A DNA stretch of 64,000 bases from Clostridium sp. OF09-36. GTDB lineage: Bacteria > Bacillota > Clostridia > Lachnospirales > Lachnospiraceae. The stretch lies in assembly GCF_003481985.1 (NCBI RefSeq), contig NZ_QUMD01000008.1:62001-126000 (forward strand), in the 5' to 3' direction. Below, in pieces: positions 8,892-16,564 of this stretch. The first letter of the stretch is position 1; each line of letters starts with the position of its first letter. Position numbers and translations under genes: made by a program. The notes beneath the pieces were generated by a model. It was not told the origin of the DNA, did not search any database, and saw only the letters and a list, made by a program, of their open reading frames with translations.

Positions 8892-10376
8892 TTACTTTTC
8901 TTTTTTCTTAAGCTTTGGTGCGATGTACGGCCAGAGGACAGAAAAGATTGCGATCAAAAGTAAAATGCAGGATGCCGGTCTCTTGAAGAACATCAGCATG
9001 TCACCTCTGGAGAAGCTGACTGCCTTACGGAAGTTTGTCTCCAGGGTAGATCCAAGTACATACGCAAGAATAAACGGAGTAGATGGAATTCCTGCATAAG
9101 CCATCCAGATACCAATACCGGTAAACATCAATGCCATATAAACTGCAAAAATATTGTTTGCATTGGTGTAAACACCTGTAAATGCCAGGATCAGGATTGC
9201 CGGGTACAGATAGTGATACGGTGCTTTCAGAAGAAGCGGGAATGCTTTGATACCAAAAATCTCAACAACAAGTGCGATCACTGCTGCAAATACTGCTGCC
9301 AGGAAAATCATGAAAACGAATACCGGGTAGTTTCTCTGCATCAGAGGACCAGCCTCAATACCATGAATGGTCAGACCACCTAACAGAAGTGCCGTGGTTC
9401 CATCTCCAGGAATACCAAGTGCAATCATCGGGATGATAGCACCACCGACAGAAGCATTGTTTGCTACCTCAGGAGCAATGACACCATCTACACAACCTTC
9501 ACCAAATTCCTCAGGATGTTTGGAAGAATTCTTTGCCATGGTATAAGCAACTACGTTTGAAAGTGCTGCACCCATACCAGGAAGGAATCCGATACCAAGT
9601 CCTACCAGGAAAGAACGGATGATATTGCCAATGTTTCTGGTAAGGTCAACCAGCGGAAGGGTGAATTTACCGATTTTTCCTTTGAAAGTACCTGCTGCAC
9701 CAGTCTCTCCTTTTGCATAGTCGCTTAAGATCATAGCACCTGCAAAAAGACCAGTCAGAACGCATACCATGTTGAATCCGCCAGACAGATAATAGGAATT
9801 AAACGTAAATCGTGGAGTAGAAGAAATCGGAGCATAACCAATCTGGGTAATGAACAGACCAATTGCTGCACCGATGAAGCCTTTCAGCATACGTCCCTTG
9901 GACATACTTGCAACCAGGGTGATTGCCATCAGACCAAGTGCAAAATACTCCCACGGTCCCATCTTAACTGCAAATTTGGAAATAACCGGGCATGCGATCA
10001 TTGCGATCAGGATGGACGGAACAGTACCCATGAAGTTTGCAACGGTACCAGCAGATAATGCTTTGGTAACTTCGCCTTTCTTTGTCATGGCGTATCCATC
10101 ATAACAGGTAGACAGAGAACTTGGGGTTCCAGGAATACCAAGAAGGATAGAACCAATGAAACCACCTGAGCAGCTTCCTACCCAGATTGCAATCAGCATT
10201 GCAATTGCTACGTTAGAATCCATCGCAAAGGTAAGTGGAAGGATAATGGTAATTGCCATTGCTCCAGACAGACCCGGGATCGCACCCAGGATCAGACCGA
10301 TGAATCCACCGATCACCATCATAATAAGACAATAAGGGGTAAGCAGAATCCCCATTGCGCTCACAAAATCAGCCAT
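8892..10376 (-). CDS. tctA: Tripartite tricarboxylate transporter, large permease TctA
   Basis: 494 residues from the ATG at 10376 with a strong AGGAGG site; the open frame runs further upstream, over tctB, and that part is not coding. It is highly hydrophobic, with about a dozen membrane segments and the TctA signatures GAIPGLSGAMAITIILPLTF, GSILLGIPGTPSS and GIPGDGTTALLLGG. It forms the channel-forming permease with TctB and takes substrate from the lipoprotein TctC. The start lies 11 bp from the tctB stop. TTT systems carry citrate, tricarballylate, aromatic acids and related carboxylates. Confidence 0.95.
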   Translation of the reverse strand: MADFVSAMGILLTPYCLIMMVIGGFIGLILGAIPGLSGAMAITIILPLTFAMDSNVAIAMLIAIWVGSCSGGFIGSILLGIPGTPSSLSTCYDGYAMTKKGEVTKALSAGTVANFMGTVPSILIAMIACPVISKFAVKMGPWEYFALGLMAITLVASMSKGRMLKGFIGAAIGLFITQIGYAPISSTPRFTFNSYYLSGGFNMVCVLTGLFAGAMILSDYAKGETGAAGTFKGKIGKFTLPLVDLTRNIGNIIRSFLVGLGIGFLPGMGAALSNVVAYTMAKNSSKHPEEFGEGCVDGVIAPEVANNASVGGAIIPMIALGIPGDGTTALLLGGLTIHGIEAGPLMQRNYPVFVFMIFLAAVFAAVIALVVEIFGIKAFPLLLKAPYHYLYPAILILAFTGVYTNANNIFAVYMALMFTGIGIWMAYAGIPSTPFILAYVLGSTLETNFRKAVSFSRGDMLMFFKRPASCILLLIAIFSVLWPYIAPKLKKKEK

Positions 10377-10387
10377 CTTTATCCTCC

Positions 10388-10834
10388 TTAGAACAGTACG
10401 CCGCTCGGAAGCGGAATGCTGAATACTTTTACAAACATCAGATACATCACTGCGGTCATGGCTGCTGCAAATACAATGCGCTTCCAAACTGCGATGCCCT
10501 TGCCCTGGCTAAACATGGAGCACAGAACCAGAAGTGCTGCAAAACATGCGATCACATAGCCTAAAAACTGCATTGCAACAATGAAGCCAAGCATTACAGC
10601 AGAAATCAGACATAATCTGCCAAACTGTGGTCTAGTGTAAAATACCGGAGATGGCTTCTTTCCGTTTATCAGAAGACCAATTCCGCAAATAATCATAATA
10701 CCAGCTGAGATATATGGAAACGCCTGCGGACCAATATCTCCAGTCATGGTAGATGCTGGAAGCTGAGATGTCATGAAGGCAATCAAAACACCCAAAACAA
10801 CTGCAATCAGACCTGTAACACGATCTCTTGTCAT
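10388..10834 (-). CDS. tctB: Tripartite tricarboxylate transporter, small permease TctB
   Basis: 148 residues, four hydrophobic segments (GLIAVVLGVLIAFMTSQL; YISAGIMIICGIGLLI; LISAVMLGFIVAMQFLGYV; IVFAAAMTAVMYLMFVKVF), ending in PLPSGVLF, a usual TctB ending. GGAG site 8 bp upstream. It forms the membrane complex with TctA. It is separated from tctC by a strong hairpin, so it is probably made at a lower level than the binding protein. Confidence 0.93.
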   Translation of the reverse strand: MTRDRVTGLIAVVLGVLIAFMTSQLPASTMTGDIGPQAFPYISAGIMIICGIGLLINGKKPSPVFYTRPQFGRLCLISAVMLGFIVAMQFLGYVIACFAALLVLCSMFSQGKGIAVWKRIVFAAAMTAVMYLMFVKVFSIPLPSGVLF

Positions 10835-10860
10835 AATATACTCCTTTGAAATCCATTTCG

Positions 10861-10897
10861 AAAAAGAGCCCCAAGCGACTCAGACCTCTTGGGGCTC
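10861..10897 (-). terminator. Hairpin with T-run between tctC and tctB (likely partial terminator)
   Basis: Arms GAGCCCCAAG (10866-10875) and CTTGGGGCTC (10888-10897) are a perfect 10-bp stem, followed on the minus strand by TTTTT (10865-10861). Its place inside the operon, after the binding-protein gene, fits partial termination that gives excess TctC over TctBA. Confidence 0.85.
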
Positions 10898-10928
10898 CTG
10901 CATGTTACACTGGTTAAATTCTTAATTC

Positions 10929-12020
10929 TTATTTCATTAAAGCTGCTGCTTCACCGTATTTAGCCTGCATGTTAGCAACGATAGATGCTGCATCATCCGG
11001 GGTATTGTAGCCAGCTTCCATCTGCATCTGATGATACTGGTCGATGATGTCCTGATTTTCCAGAACAGTCTTCATGGTCTCACTGATCTTAGCAACATCG
11101 TCTGCAGACATTCCCTGCGGTCCACACAGTAAAGAAATGCTGGACAGCTCGCAGCTATCAATACCAAGCTCTTTTAAAGTCGGAACATCTGGCATAGCCT
11201 CAGACTTCTGATCACCAGTAATTGCCAGTGGCTTCATGTCGCCAGCCTCAACATACTGTTTTGCATTTACGATCGGAAGGATTGCCATATCTACCATACC
11301 GCCAACCAGGTTGGTAATGGTGTCTGCGTTACCGCCACAGTCAACAATCGTGAACTCGGTACCAGTTGCCTGCTGGAATAACATCTGCATGAAGTGACGG
11401 TTTCCGTTTGCCTGTACACCAGTCAGATATTTTCCTGGCTCTGCTTTCGCAGCGTCAATCAGTTCCTGAAGCGTATTTGCTTCTACATTCTTATTTACAA
11501 CGATACAGTTGGTCTCAGCACCTGGAACAGTGATTGTACCAAGCATCTGGAAATCTTCATATGTATGATCGTACTGACCGGTAGCCATCATACCGCACTG
11601 ACCGGTATGACCCAGATACAGGTTTAAACCATCCGGTTTTGCATTTCTTACAGTTTCCAGTGCAACGGTACCACCGCCGGTTGCATCGTTGATAACTACG
11701 AAGTTTGCACCAGTTGCATCGCTCATTCCCTTAGCGAACAATCTTGCAATCATATCGGTACCACCACCTGCAGATGCCGGTACATAAAGCTGTACAGTAC
11801 CGTTCGGCCAGGTGCTCTTGGAAGCATCTCCCGCTACGGTAGAAGTACCCTCAGCCTTTGCCTCTTCTTTGGACTCTGCCTGAGTTTCCTCTTTAGACTC
11901 TGCCTGAGTTTCTGCAGCTGCAGCAGTAGTTTCTGCCGGTGCAGCCTGTTTGCTTCCGCAACCAGCTAATGCCATTGCCATTGCGCCTGCCAGCATTACG
12001 CTTAATAACTGTTTTCTCAT
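10929..12020 (-). CDS. tctC: Tripartite tricarboxylate transporter substrate-binding lipoprotein TctC
   Basis: 363 residues from the ATG at 12020. Lipoprotein signal peptide with lipobox LALAGC, then a Glu/Ala/Thr-rich linker with two copies of the ETQAESKEE type. The mature domain is the Bug/TctC fold (VPASAGGGTDMIARLFAKGM; GTVALETVRNAKPDGLNLYL; GVQANGNRHFMQMLFQQATG). It is anchored to the outer face of the membrane and delivers a carboxylate to TctAB. It is first in the operon, with a good promoter and divergent to a LysR gene. Confidence 0.94.
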   Translation of the reverse strand: MRKQLLSVMLAGAMAMALAGCGSKQAAPAETTAAAAETQAESKEETQAESKEEAKAEGTSTVAGDASKSTWPNGTVQLYVPASAGGGTDMIARLFAKGMSDATGANFVVINDATGGGTVALETVRNAKPDGLNLYLGHTGQCGMMATGQYDHTYEDFQMLGTITVPGAETNCIVVNKNVEANTLQELIDAAKAEPGKYLTGVQANGNRHFMQMLFQQATGTEFTIVDCGGNADTITNLVGGMVDMAILPIVNAKQYVEAGDMKPLAITGDQKSEAMPDVPTLKELGIDSCELSSISLLCGPQGMSADDVAKISETMKTVLENQDIIDQYHQMQMEAGYNTPDDAASIVANMQAKYGEAAALMK

Positions 12021-12096
12021 AACCCTTTTTCTCCTTCTCACTTGTTTCAAAAACTTACATATTTTTATCGATATGCTTGTTTTTTTGTATGCTTTG

Positions 12097-12125
12097 ATTA
12101 TACTTTCTTTATAGTCTTAATTCAA
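12097..12125 (-). promoter_or_regulatory. Sigma-A-type promoter of tctC operon
   Basis: On the minus strand: TTGAAT (12125-12120), 17-bp spacer, TATAAT (12102-12097). It lies in the divergent spacer shared with the LysR gene. Direct repeats CTTAaTTCAA (about 12116) and CTTAgTTCAA (about 12149) overlap or sit just upstream of the -35 box and are candidate LysR-binding half-sites. Confidence 0.7.
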
Positions 12126-12185
12126 CTTATCATATTTTATATTTTTTCTTAGTTCAATTAAGAGTTATATTGAGGAGGATTTATT

Positions 12186-13178
12186 ATGGATTTAAAACAG
12201 ATTGAAAATATGATTGCCATCGAGCAGGAGCAAAGCATTTCCAGAGCTGCGGAAAAGCTTTTCCTGACCCAGTCAGCACTAAACCAGCAGTTATTAAAAT
12301 TGGAAAAAGAACTCGGCACACCACTTTTTGAGCGGCGCAAGCACAGCATGATCCCGACCTTCGCCGGGCGCATTTACCTTACAACTGCCCACAAGATGGT
12401 CGATATGAAAAAAGAAACCTATAAAATTATTTCTGATATTTCTGAGGAAAATCTTGGAGAGATTGCGGTAGCGTATACACCAGAAACCGGTGCCACCATG
12501 TTTTCCAAGGTCTATCCCATTTTTCACCGGAAATATCCGCAGATCACATTTCGAATCTATGAAGAACGTGTAAAAAAGATGGAGCAGCTGGTTCTGAAAA
12601 ACGAAGTACATTTTGCCTTTATCACTTATGCAGAAGGAATGAAACATCCAGATCTGGATTACCTCGACATGGATACCGAATACATGATTCTCGGTCTTCC
12701 CATCACTCATCCACTGGCACACCTTGCAGGGAAAAACAGCCATGAAACTCTTCCACGGCTTGACCTGACATTGCTCAAGAATGATAGCTTTATCCTTTTA
12801 AGTAAAGAAACCCGCATGCGCGACATGATCGACCAGGCCTTTACCCATGCCGGTTTCCACCCAAAAGTTCTATTTGAGTCTGTGAGCACCCATACCGTGA
12901 TCAACATGTTAAAAGAACAGATTGCCCCTGCCTTTTTCCCACAATCCTATGTAGATCCTGCTGCACCGATCGCTTATTTTACTGTGAATCCAAACCAGCG
13001 CTGGTCGCGCAGCGTTGCTTTCCTGAAAGGCTGTTATTTTACCCGACCGGAAAAGTATTTCATAGCTCTGTGTACAGATTACATGCGTGGTAAATTGCAG
13101 GAACATTTTGATACAATTACACAAACTGATTCCGTGTCGAATCATAATGATAATCAATTGCATCCAGTTTCCTGCTGA
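12186..13178 (+). CDS. LysR-family transcriptional regulator, divergent to tctCBA
   Basis: 330 residues. The N-terminal winged helix is clear (ENMIAIEQEQSISRAAEKLF, then LTQSALNQQLLKLEKELG, then TPLFERRKHSMIPTFAGRI), followed by a two-lobed effector domain of the periplasmic-binding type. GGAGG site before the ATG at 12186. It is transcribed away from tctC across a 165-bp spacer, the classic layout for an activator of the adjacent carboxylate operon. The last roughly 20 residues (DSVSNHNDNQLHPVSC) are an unusual extension. Its 3' end overlaps a convergent DUF4250 gene by 62 bp. Confidence 0.92.
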   Translation: MDLKQIENMIAIEQEQSISRAAEKLFLTQSALNQQLLKLEKELGTPLFERRKHSMIPTFAGRIYLTTAHKMVDMKKETYKIISDISEENLGEIAVAYTPETGATMFSKVYPIFHRKYPQITFRIYEERVKKMEQLVLKNEVHFAFITYAEGMKHPDLDYLDMDTEYMILGLPITHPLAHLAGKNSHETLPRLDLTLLKNDSFILLSKETRMRDMIDQAFTHAGFHPKVLFESVSTHTVINMLKEQIAPAFFPQSYVDPAAPIAYFTVNPNQRWSRSVAFLKGCYFTRPEKYFIALCTDYMRGKLQEHFDTITQTDSVSNHNDNQLHPVSC

Positions 13179-13296
13179 TCTCTGCTTTGTCCAGATCGTA
13201 AACCGCGCACAGTTCGTCCAGGCTGTCATAATTGTCACGCAATTGGGTGTTTAAAAAGCTCATCAGCATAACCGGATCTTTTGGAATTGCTGCCAT
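13117..13296 (-). CDS. DUF4250 domain small protein (59 aa)
   Basis: Short gene read on the minus strand from the ATG at 13296 to TAA at 13119-13117. It begins MAAIPKDPVMLMSFLNTQLR, continues DNYDSLDELCAVYDLDKAEI and ends YHYDSTRNQFV. The PKDPVMLMSFLNTQLRD and YDSTRNQF ends are the recognisable DUF4250 pattern seen in many Clostridia. An AAAGGA site lies about 11 bp upstream. Function is unknown. It overlaps the 3' end of the LysR gene by 62 bp tail to tail. Both proteins look real in their own frames, so the overlap seems genuine. Confidence 0.8.
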   Translation of the reverse strand: MAAIPKDPVMLMSFLNTQLRDNYDSLDELCAVYDLDKAEISRKLDAIDYHYDSTRNQFV

Positions 13297-13451
13297 AATT
13301 TTTTATTTCCTTTCTTTTTGCAAAATGCTATAATATTGTTATTGTTCAAATCCGTTGCAGCTCCTGCCATGCATGGGCTGCAGCACAATATTATAATAGA
13401 ACGAATTGACAAAGATCACAAGTTTTTTGCAACAGGAGGCCAGACCCAAAT

Positions 13452-14489
13452 ATGAAACCCCCAAAGAAGAACCTGAAACGTATCCTTATGATCGCCACCG
13501 GCGGCACCATCGCCTCCAAGCGCAGTGAGGATGGCTTAAAGCCACTGATTACATCAGAAGAACTTCTCGGCTATGTCCCGGACGTAAAAGAATTTTGTGA
13601 AGTGACCGCCATGCAGGTCATCAACATCGACAGCACCAATATCCAGCCAAAACACTGGCTGTTAATTTCTTCTACCATTGAAAAGTACTACGATCAGTTC
13701 GATGGCTTTGTGGTCTGCCATGGCACCGATACCATGGCCTACACGGCATCCGCCCTCTCCTACCTGATCCAGAATTCACCGAAACCGATCGTCATTACCG
13801 GCGCGCAAAAGCCGATCGATCTGGAGATCACCGATGCAAAGACCAACTTAAGCGACAGTTTTCTCTTTGCCAGCTGCGATAAAGCACACGGTGTCAACAT
13901 TGTCTTTGACGGTAAAGTCATTGCCGGTACCCGCGGCAAAAAGGAACGCACCAAAAGCTACAATGCCTTTTCCAGCATTAACTTTCCTTACATTGCTACG
14001 ATCCAGGACAACCACATTATCTTCTATCTCGACGATAAAGACCGCCTGACTGAGGAGGTCACCTTCTATCACAAGCTGGACAGCAAGGTGACTCTGTTAA
14101 AACTGATCCCGTCCATGAACGGCGGCATCCTGGACTATCTGTTCAAGCACTACGATGCTGTTATCATTGAATCCTTTGGTGTGGGCGGTATTCCTTCCTA
14201 TGAAGATGACAGTTTCCACCGGGCGATCGAGCGCTGGGTCAATGCCGGCAAGTTTGTCATCATGACAACGCAGGTCACCAACGAGGGAAGCAACATGTCC
14301 GTCTACGAAATCGGCAAAACCATCAAAAAAGAGTTTGGTCTCCTGGAAGCTTACGACATGACCCTGGAAGCTACCGTCACCAAACTCATGTGGATCCTTG
14401 GACAGACCCACGACCCGGATATGGTAAGGGAAATGCTTTACAGCACCATCAACCGGGATATTCTGTATACAACGAAGTGGAAAGCATAA
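13452..14489 (+). CDS. ansA: L-asparaginase (type I, cytoplasmic)
   Basis: 345 residues. Hydrolyses asparagine to aspartate and ammonia. Both catalytic threonine motifs are present: MIATGGTIAS near the N-terminus and VVCHGTDTMAYTASALSYL about 90 residues in, followed by VITGAQKPI. No signal peptide, so cytoplasmic. The size matches type I enzymes. GGAGG lies 12 bp before the start, after a small hairpin (GTTGCAGC/GCTGCAGC). The asnA gene 3.3 kb downstream makes asparagine from aspartate, so synthesis and breakdown are near each other but in separate units. Confidence 0.93.
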   Translation: MKPPKKNLKRILMIATGGTIASKRSEDGLKPLITSEELLGYVPDVKEFCEVTAMQVINIDSTNIQPKHWLLISSTIEKYYDQFDGFVVCHGTDTMAYTASALSYLIQNSPKPIVITGAQKPIDLEITDAKTNLSDSFLFASCDKAHGVNIVFDGKVIAGTRGKKERTKSYNAFSSINFPYIATIQDNHIIFYLDDKDRLTEEVTFYHKLDSKVTLLKLIPSMNGGILDYLFKHYDAVIIESFGVGGIPSYEDDSFHRAIERWVNAGKFVIMTTQVTNEGSNMSVYEIGKTIKKEFGLLEAYDMTLEATVTKLMWILGQTHDPDMVREMLYSTINRDILYTTKWKA

Positions 14490-14495
14490 GAACCA

Positions 14496-15928
14496 TCAGC
14501 GGTTCTCATCCGCGTTCTGGCTTTCCGGTATTACCGGAAGCCGTCCGCGGAAGAACCGCTTTTTTAATTCTTTCCAGCTGAACGGAATGATTGGGTAGAT
14601 ATAACTCTTTCCGGCAATCGTCTTGTTAAACACGATCGCACAGACGGAGATCACAAAGCCGATCACATAACCCCACACATCAAACACCGCGGTAAACAAC
14701 AGCATGATGATCCGCATAAATTTCAGTGCATATCCCAGTTCAAAGCTGGACTGGCTGTAATTTGCAATCGTCACAAATGCCATATACAGCATAGTCTCCG
14801 AGTTGAACCAGCCGGATTTCACCGAATATTCTCCCAGTACGATACCCGCAATGACGCTGAGCGGCGTTGTCAGCATATTTGGCGTGTTGATCGCCGCCAG
14901 ACGCAGACCGTCAATCGCAAATTCCAGGATCAAAAGCTGAAAGATCAGCGGCACATAAGTCACATCCGAAAGCTTGGTAAAGGCCAGCCACTGCGGCAGT
15001 GCGTCCGCATGCATCATGCAAGAAGCCAGGTTGGCGTCAGTAAAAGACATAATACTGCTGTTGCCATACGGGACAGCCGCAGATACGTCCCCGTCACAGG
15101 TGGAAAATAGTAATCATCTGCTTCCTCAATAATGTCAAACACGGAGGATGGCAGCACCATAGCCGCCGGAGAGTTGTCCACCAGAATGACGATATTTCCT
15201 TCCAGAATACACGCTGCCGCAGTGTCCGGGCGCTCCGAAAACTTGAATTTCGGAAACGGGTTAAACCATTTATGAGGGAAAATCCCCTCCGCCAGACTCT
15301 CCTGGTTCATCGTCAGCGCATCCACCCGCAGGTTTTGGATGCGGTTCCGGATCTTATTTAAAAGCTCTTCATCGATGCGTCCATCCATATAGCAGACCGC
15401 TATGTCCGTGTGGGAACTGTTTCCGGCTGTCAGGATCTCCATGATCAGCTTCGGGTCCCGGATCCGGCGGCGAATCAGCGCCGTATTAAAGATCAGCGTC
15501 TCCACAAAACCGTCCCGGGAACCGCGCAGAACCTTGTCTTTTTCCGGTTCCTCCACACCGCGCGCCGGGTAAGTACGGCAGTCCAGCATCAGGCATTTGT
15601 CGTACCCGTCAACCAGAACCGCCGTGATTCCGCTCAGCAGCTGTACGATCATGTCCTTTTCGTTGTCGACCAGGCTTACTTCTCCATAAGGCATATATTT
15701 TTTGGAAAAACCGTGCGCGTCTTTTGGCATATCCTCCGGCTTAATGCTCCACCACGCCTGTAATACCTTTAAAAGGACCTCATCCTTGGTCAGCCCATCC
15801 ACAAAAAGCAGACACGCCTGCTTTCCTCCGATCGTGATCGCCCGGTAAACTACATCGAAATTTTTTTCCAGACTCAGCGTCTGTTTTAAATGTTCCAGAT
15901 TTTCTGACAGATTTTTTGAAAACTGCAT
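14496..15928 (-). pseudogene. GerA/SpoVAF-type spore germination protein, one frameshift
   Basis: The start at 15928 has an AGGAGG site. The soluble N-terminal domain leads into the GerA core; FPKFKFSERPDTAAACILEG, then VILVDNSPAAMVLPSSVFD and EADDYYFPPVTGTYLRLSR strongly recall SpoVAF. The frame breaks near 15025, just after LLLTPTWLLA. Adding one base restores the membrane domain (YVPLIFQLLILEFAIDGLRL, AAINTPNMLTTPLSVIAGIV) and a 477-residue protein. It acts in the spore inner membrane during germination. No gerB or gerC partner and no other spoVA gene is next to it. It converges on ansA with 6 bp between stops. Confidence 0.85.
14498..14565 (+). terminator. Terminator of ansA inside the 3' end of the convergent germination gene
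   Basis: Outer arms AGCGGTTCT (14498-14506) and AGAACCGCT (14552-14560), an inner stem TTCCGGTA/TACCGGAA around 14523-14539, and TTTTTT after the outer arm. It starts 9 bp past the ansA stop and overlaps the C-terminal coding region of the opposite gene. Confidence 0.65.
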
Positions 15929-16243
15929 GCTGCAGTTCCTCCTTTCTTTCAAGAAACACGTTCTGTTCTTTCTGTTTCTCATATGGCATATCTGAAATAC
16001 GCATAGAATCATTCCATTTTCCGTATAGTATGTCAGAATTCCCCTGTCTTATACCCGGCGCTGCCTCATGAAACTTGCACAAAGAATTTCCTGTTTCAAG
16101 CCCTAAAAAAAAGTTTTTCTGTCACATTTTTTGTTTTTCTTTAAGATGCACACGAACGTCTTTGTGCAGCGGACACGTGTATACAATTTGAGCAGTTTTC
16201 CCTCTCCAAAGTGCACAATCTTCTTAAAATTGCACAATTATCC
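15929..16243. other. Non-coding spacer with repeated TGCACAA motifs
   Basis: No plausible gene. The motif TGCACAA(A/T) occurs at 16076, 16161 (as TTTGTGCA), 16212 and 16231, the last two as direct repeats 19 bp apart just upstream of the promoter at 16244. These may be operator sites. The part next to 15928 should hold the germination-gene promoter; I could not place a convincing sigma-G or sigma-A site. Confidence 0.5.
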
Positions 16244-16272
16244 TTGACGCTACCACAAAACAATGATATAGT
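16244..16272 (+). promoter_or_regulatory. Strong sigma-A-type promoter
   Basis: TTGACG (16244-16249), 17-bp spacer, TATAGT (16267-16272). The next gene on this strand starts almost 300 bp downstream, beyond a terminator-like hairpin at 16384. Confidence 0.75.
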
Positions 16273-16278
16273 GTATTT

Positions 16279-16424
16279 TGTAAGAAAGACATGAGCGCCA
16301 TCACTCCGGCGCCTTTTATTTTCTTAACTGGTATGGGGATACCAAGCGAAGACTGTATTGTGTAACGGTTTTTGATCGTGACCAGGAGCTGCTTTCTGTG
16401 GGGGAAAAGCGGCTCCTATTTTTT
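16279..16424 (+). ncRNA. Candidate short leader or small RNA
   Basis: A transcript from the promoter at 16244-16272 would start near 16279 and meet a rho-independent hairpin with arms AGGAGC (16384-16389) and GGCTCCT (16411-16417), a subsidiary GCTTT/AAAAGC pairing, then ATTTTTTT. Inside is a smaller hairpin GCGCC-atcactcc-GGCGC followed by TTTTATTTT. The RNA would be about 145 nt. I do not recognise a known riboswitch family. It could be an independent small RNA or a regulatory leader of the ATPase gene. Confidence 0.4.
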
Positions 16425-16480
16425 TGTGTTCATAGGAGTTTCTTGACATAAAATAATACAAATGTTAATATCATATCATA

Positions 16481-16549
16481 AAGTTATCCAGAGTTATGAA
16501 TAGTTATCCATCAGTATATAAGTTATCCAAAGTTATGAAGAGTTATCCA
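16481..16549. repeat. 10-bp-phased AGTTAT array (two 39-bp units) before the ATPase gene
   Basis: Units of the type AGTTATCCA / AGTTATGAA recur at 16482, 16492, 16502, 16521, 16531 and 16541, with a degenerate cAGTATATA between them at 16512. Seen at larger scale, a 39-bp unit starting AAGTTATCCA is duplicated at 16481 and 16520. The array abuts the AAGGAGG of the next gene. The spacing of about one helical turn suits cooperative binding by a protein on one DNA face. Confidence 0.75.
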
Positions 16550-16564
16550 TCAAGGAGGCCGAGC

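Noticed and set aside
12909..13238. Minus-strand open frame of 109 codons near the LysR 3' end
   Set aside because: It is out of frame with the convincing DUF4250 gene in the same place and antisense to the LysR coding region.
16481..16549. CRISPR array
   Set aside because: Repeat units are 6-10 bp with no spacers of 30 bp or more and no cas genes in the window; it is a phased tandem motif.
16496..16564. Upstream start for the P-loop ATPase
   Set aside because: It would translate the AGTTAT repeat array; the ATG at 16565 has a perfect AAGGAGG site and family-like beginning.
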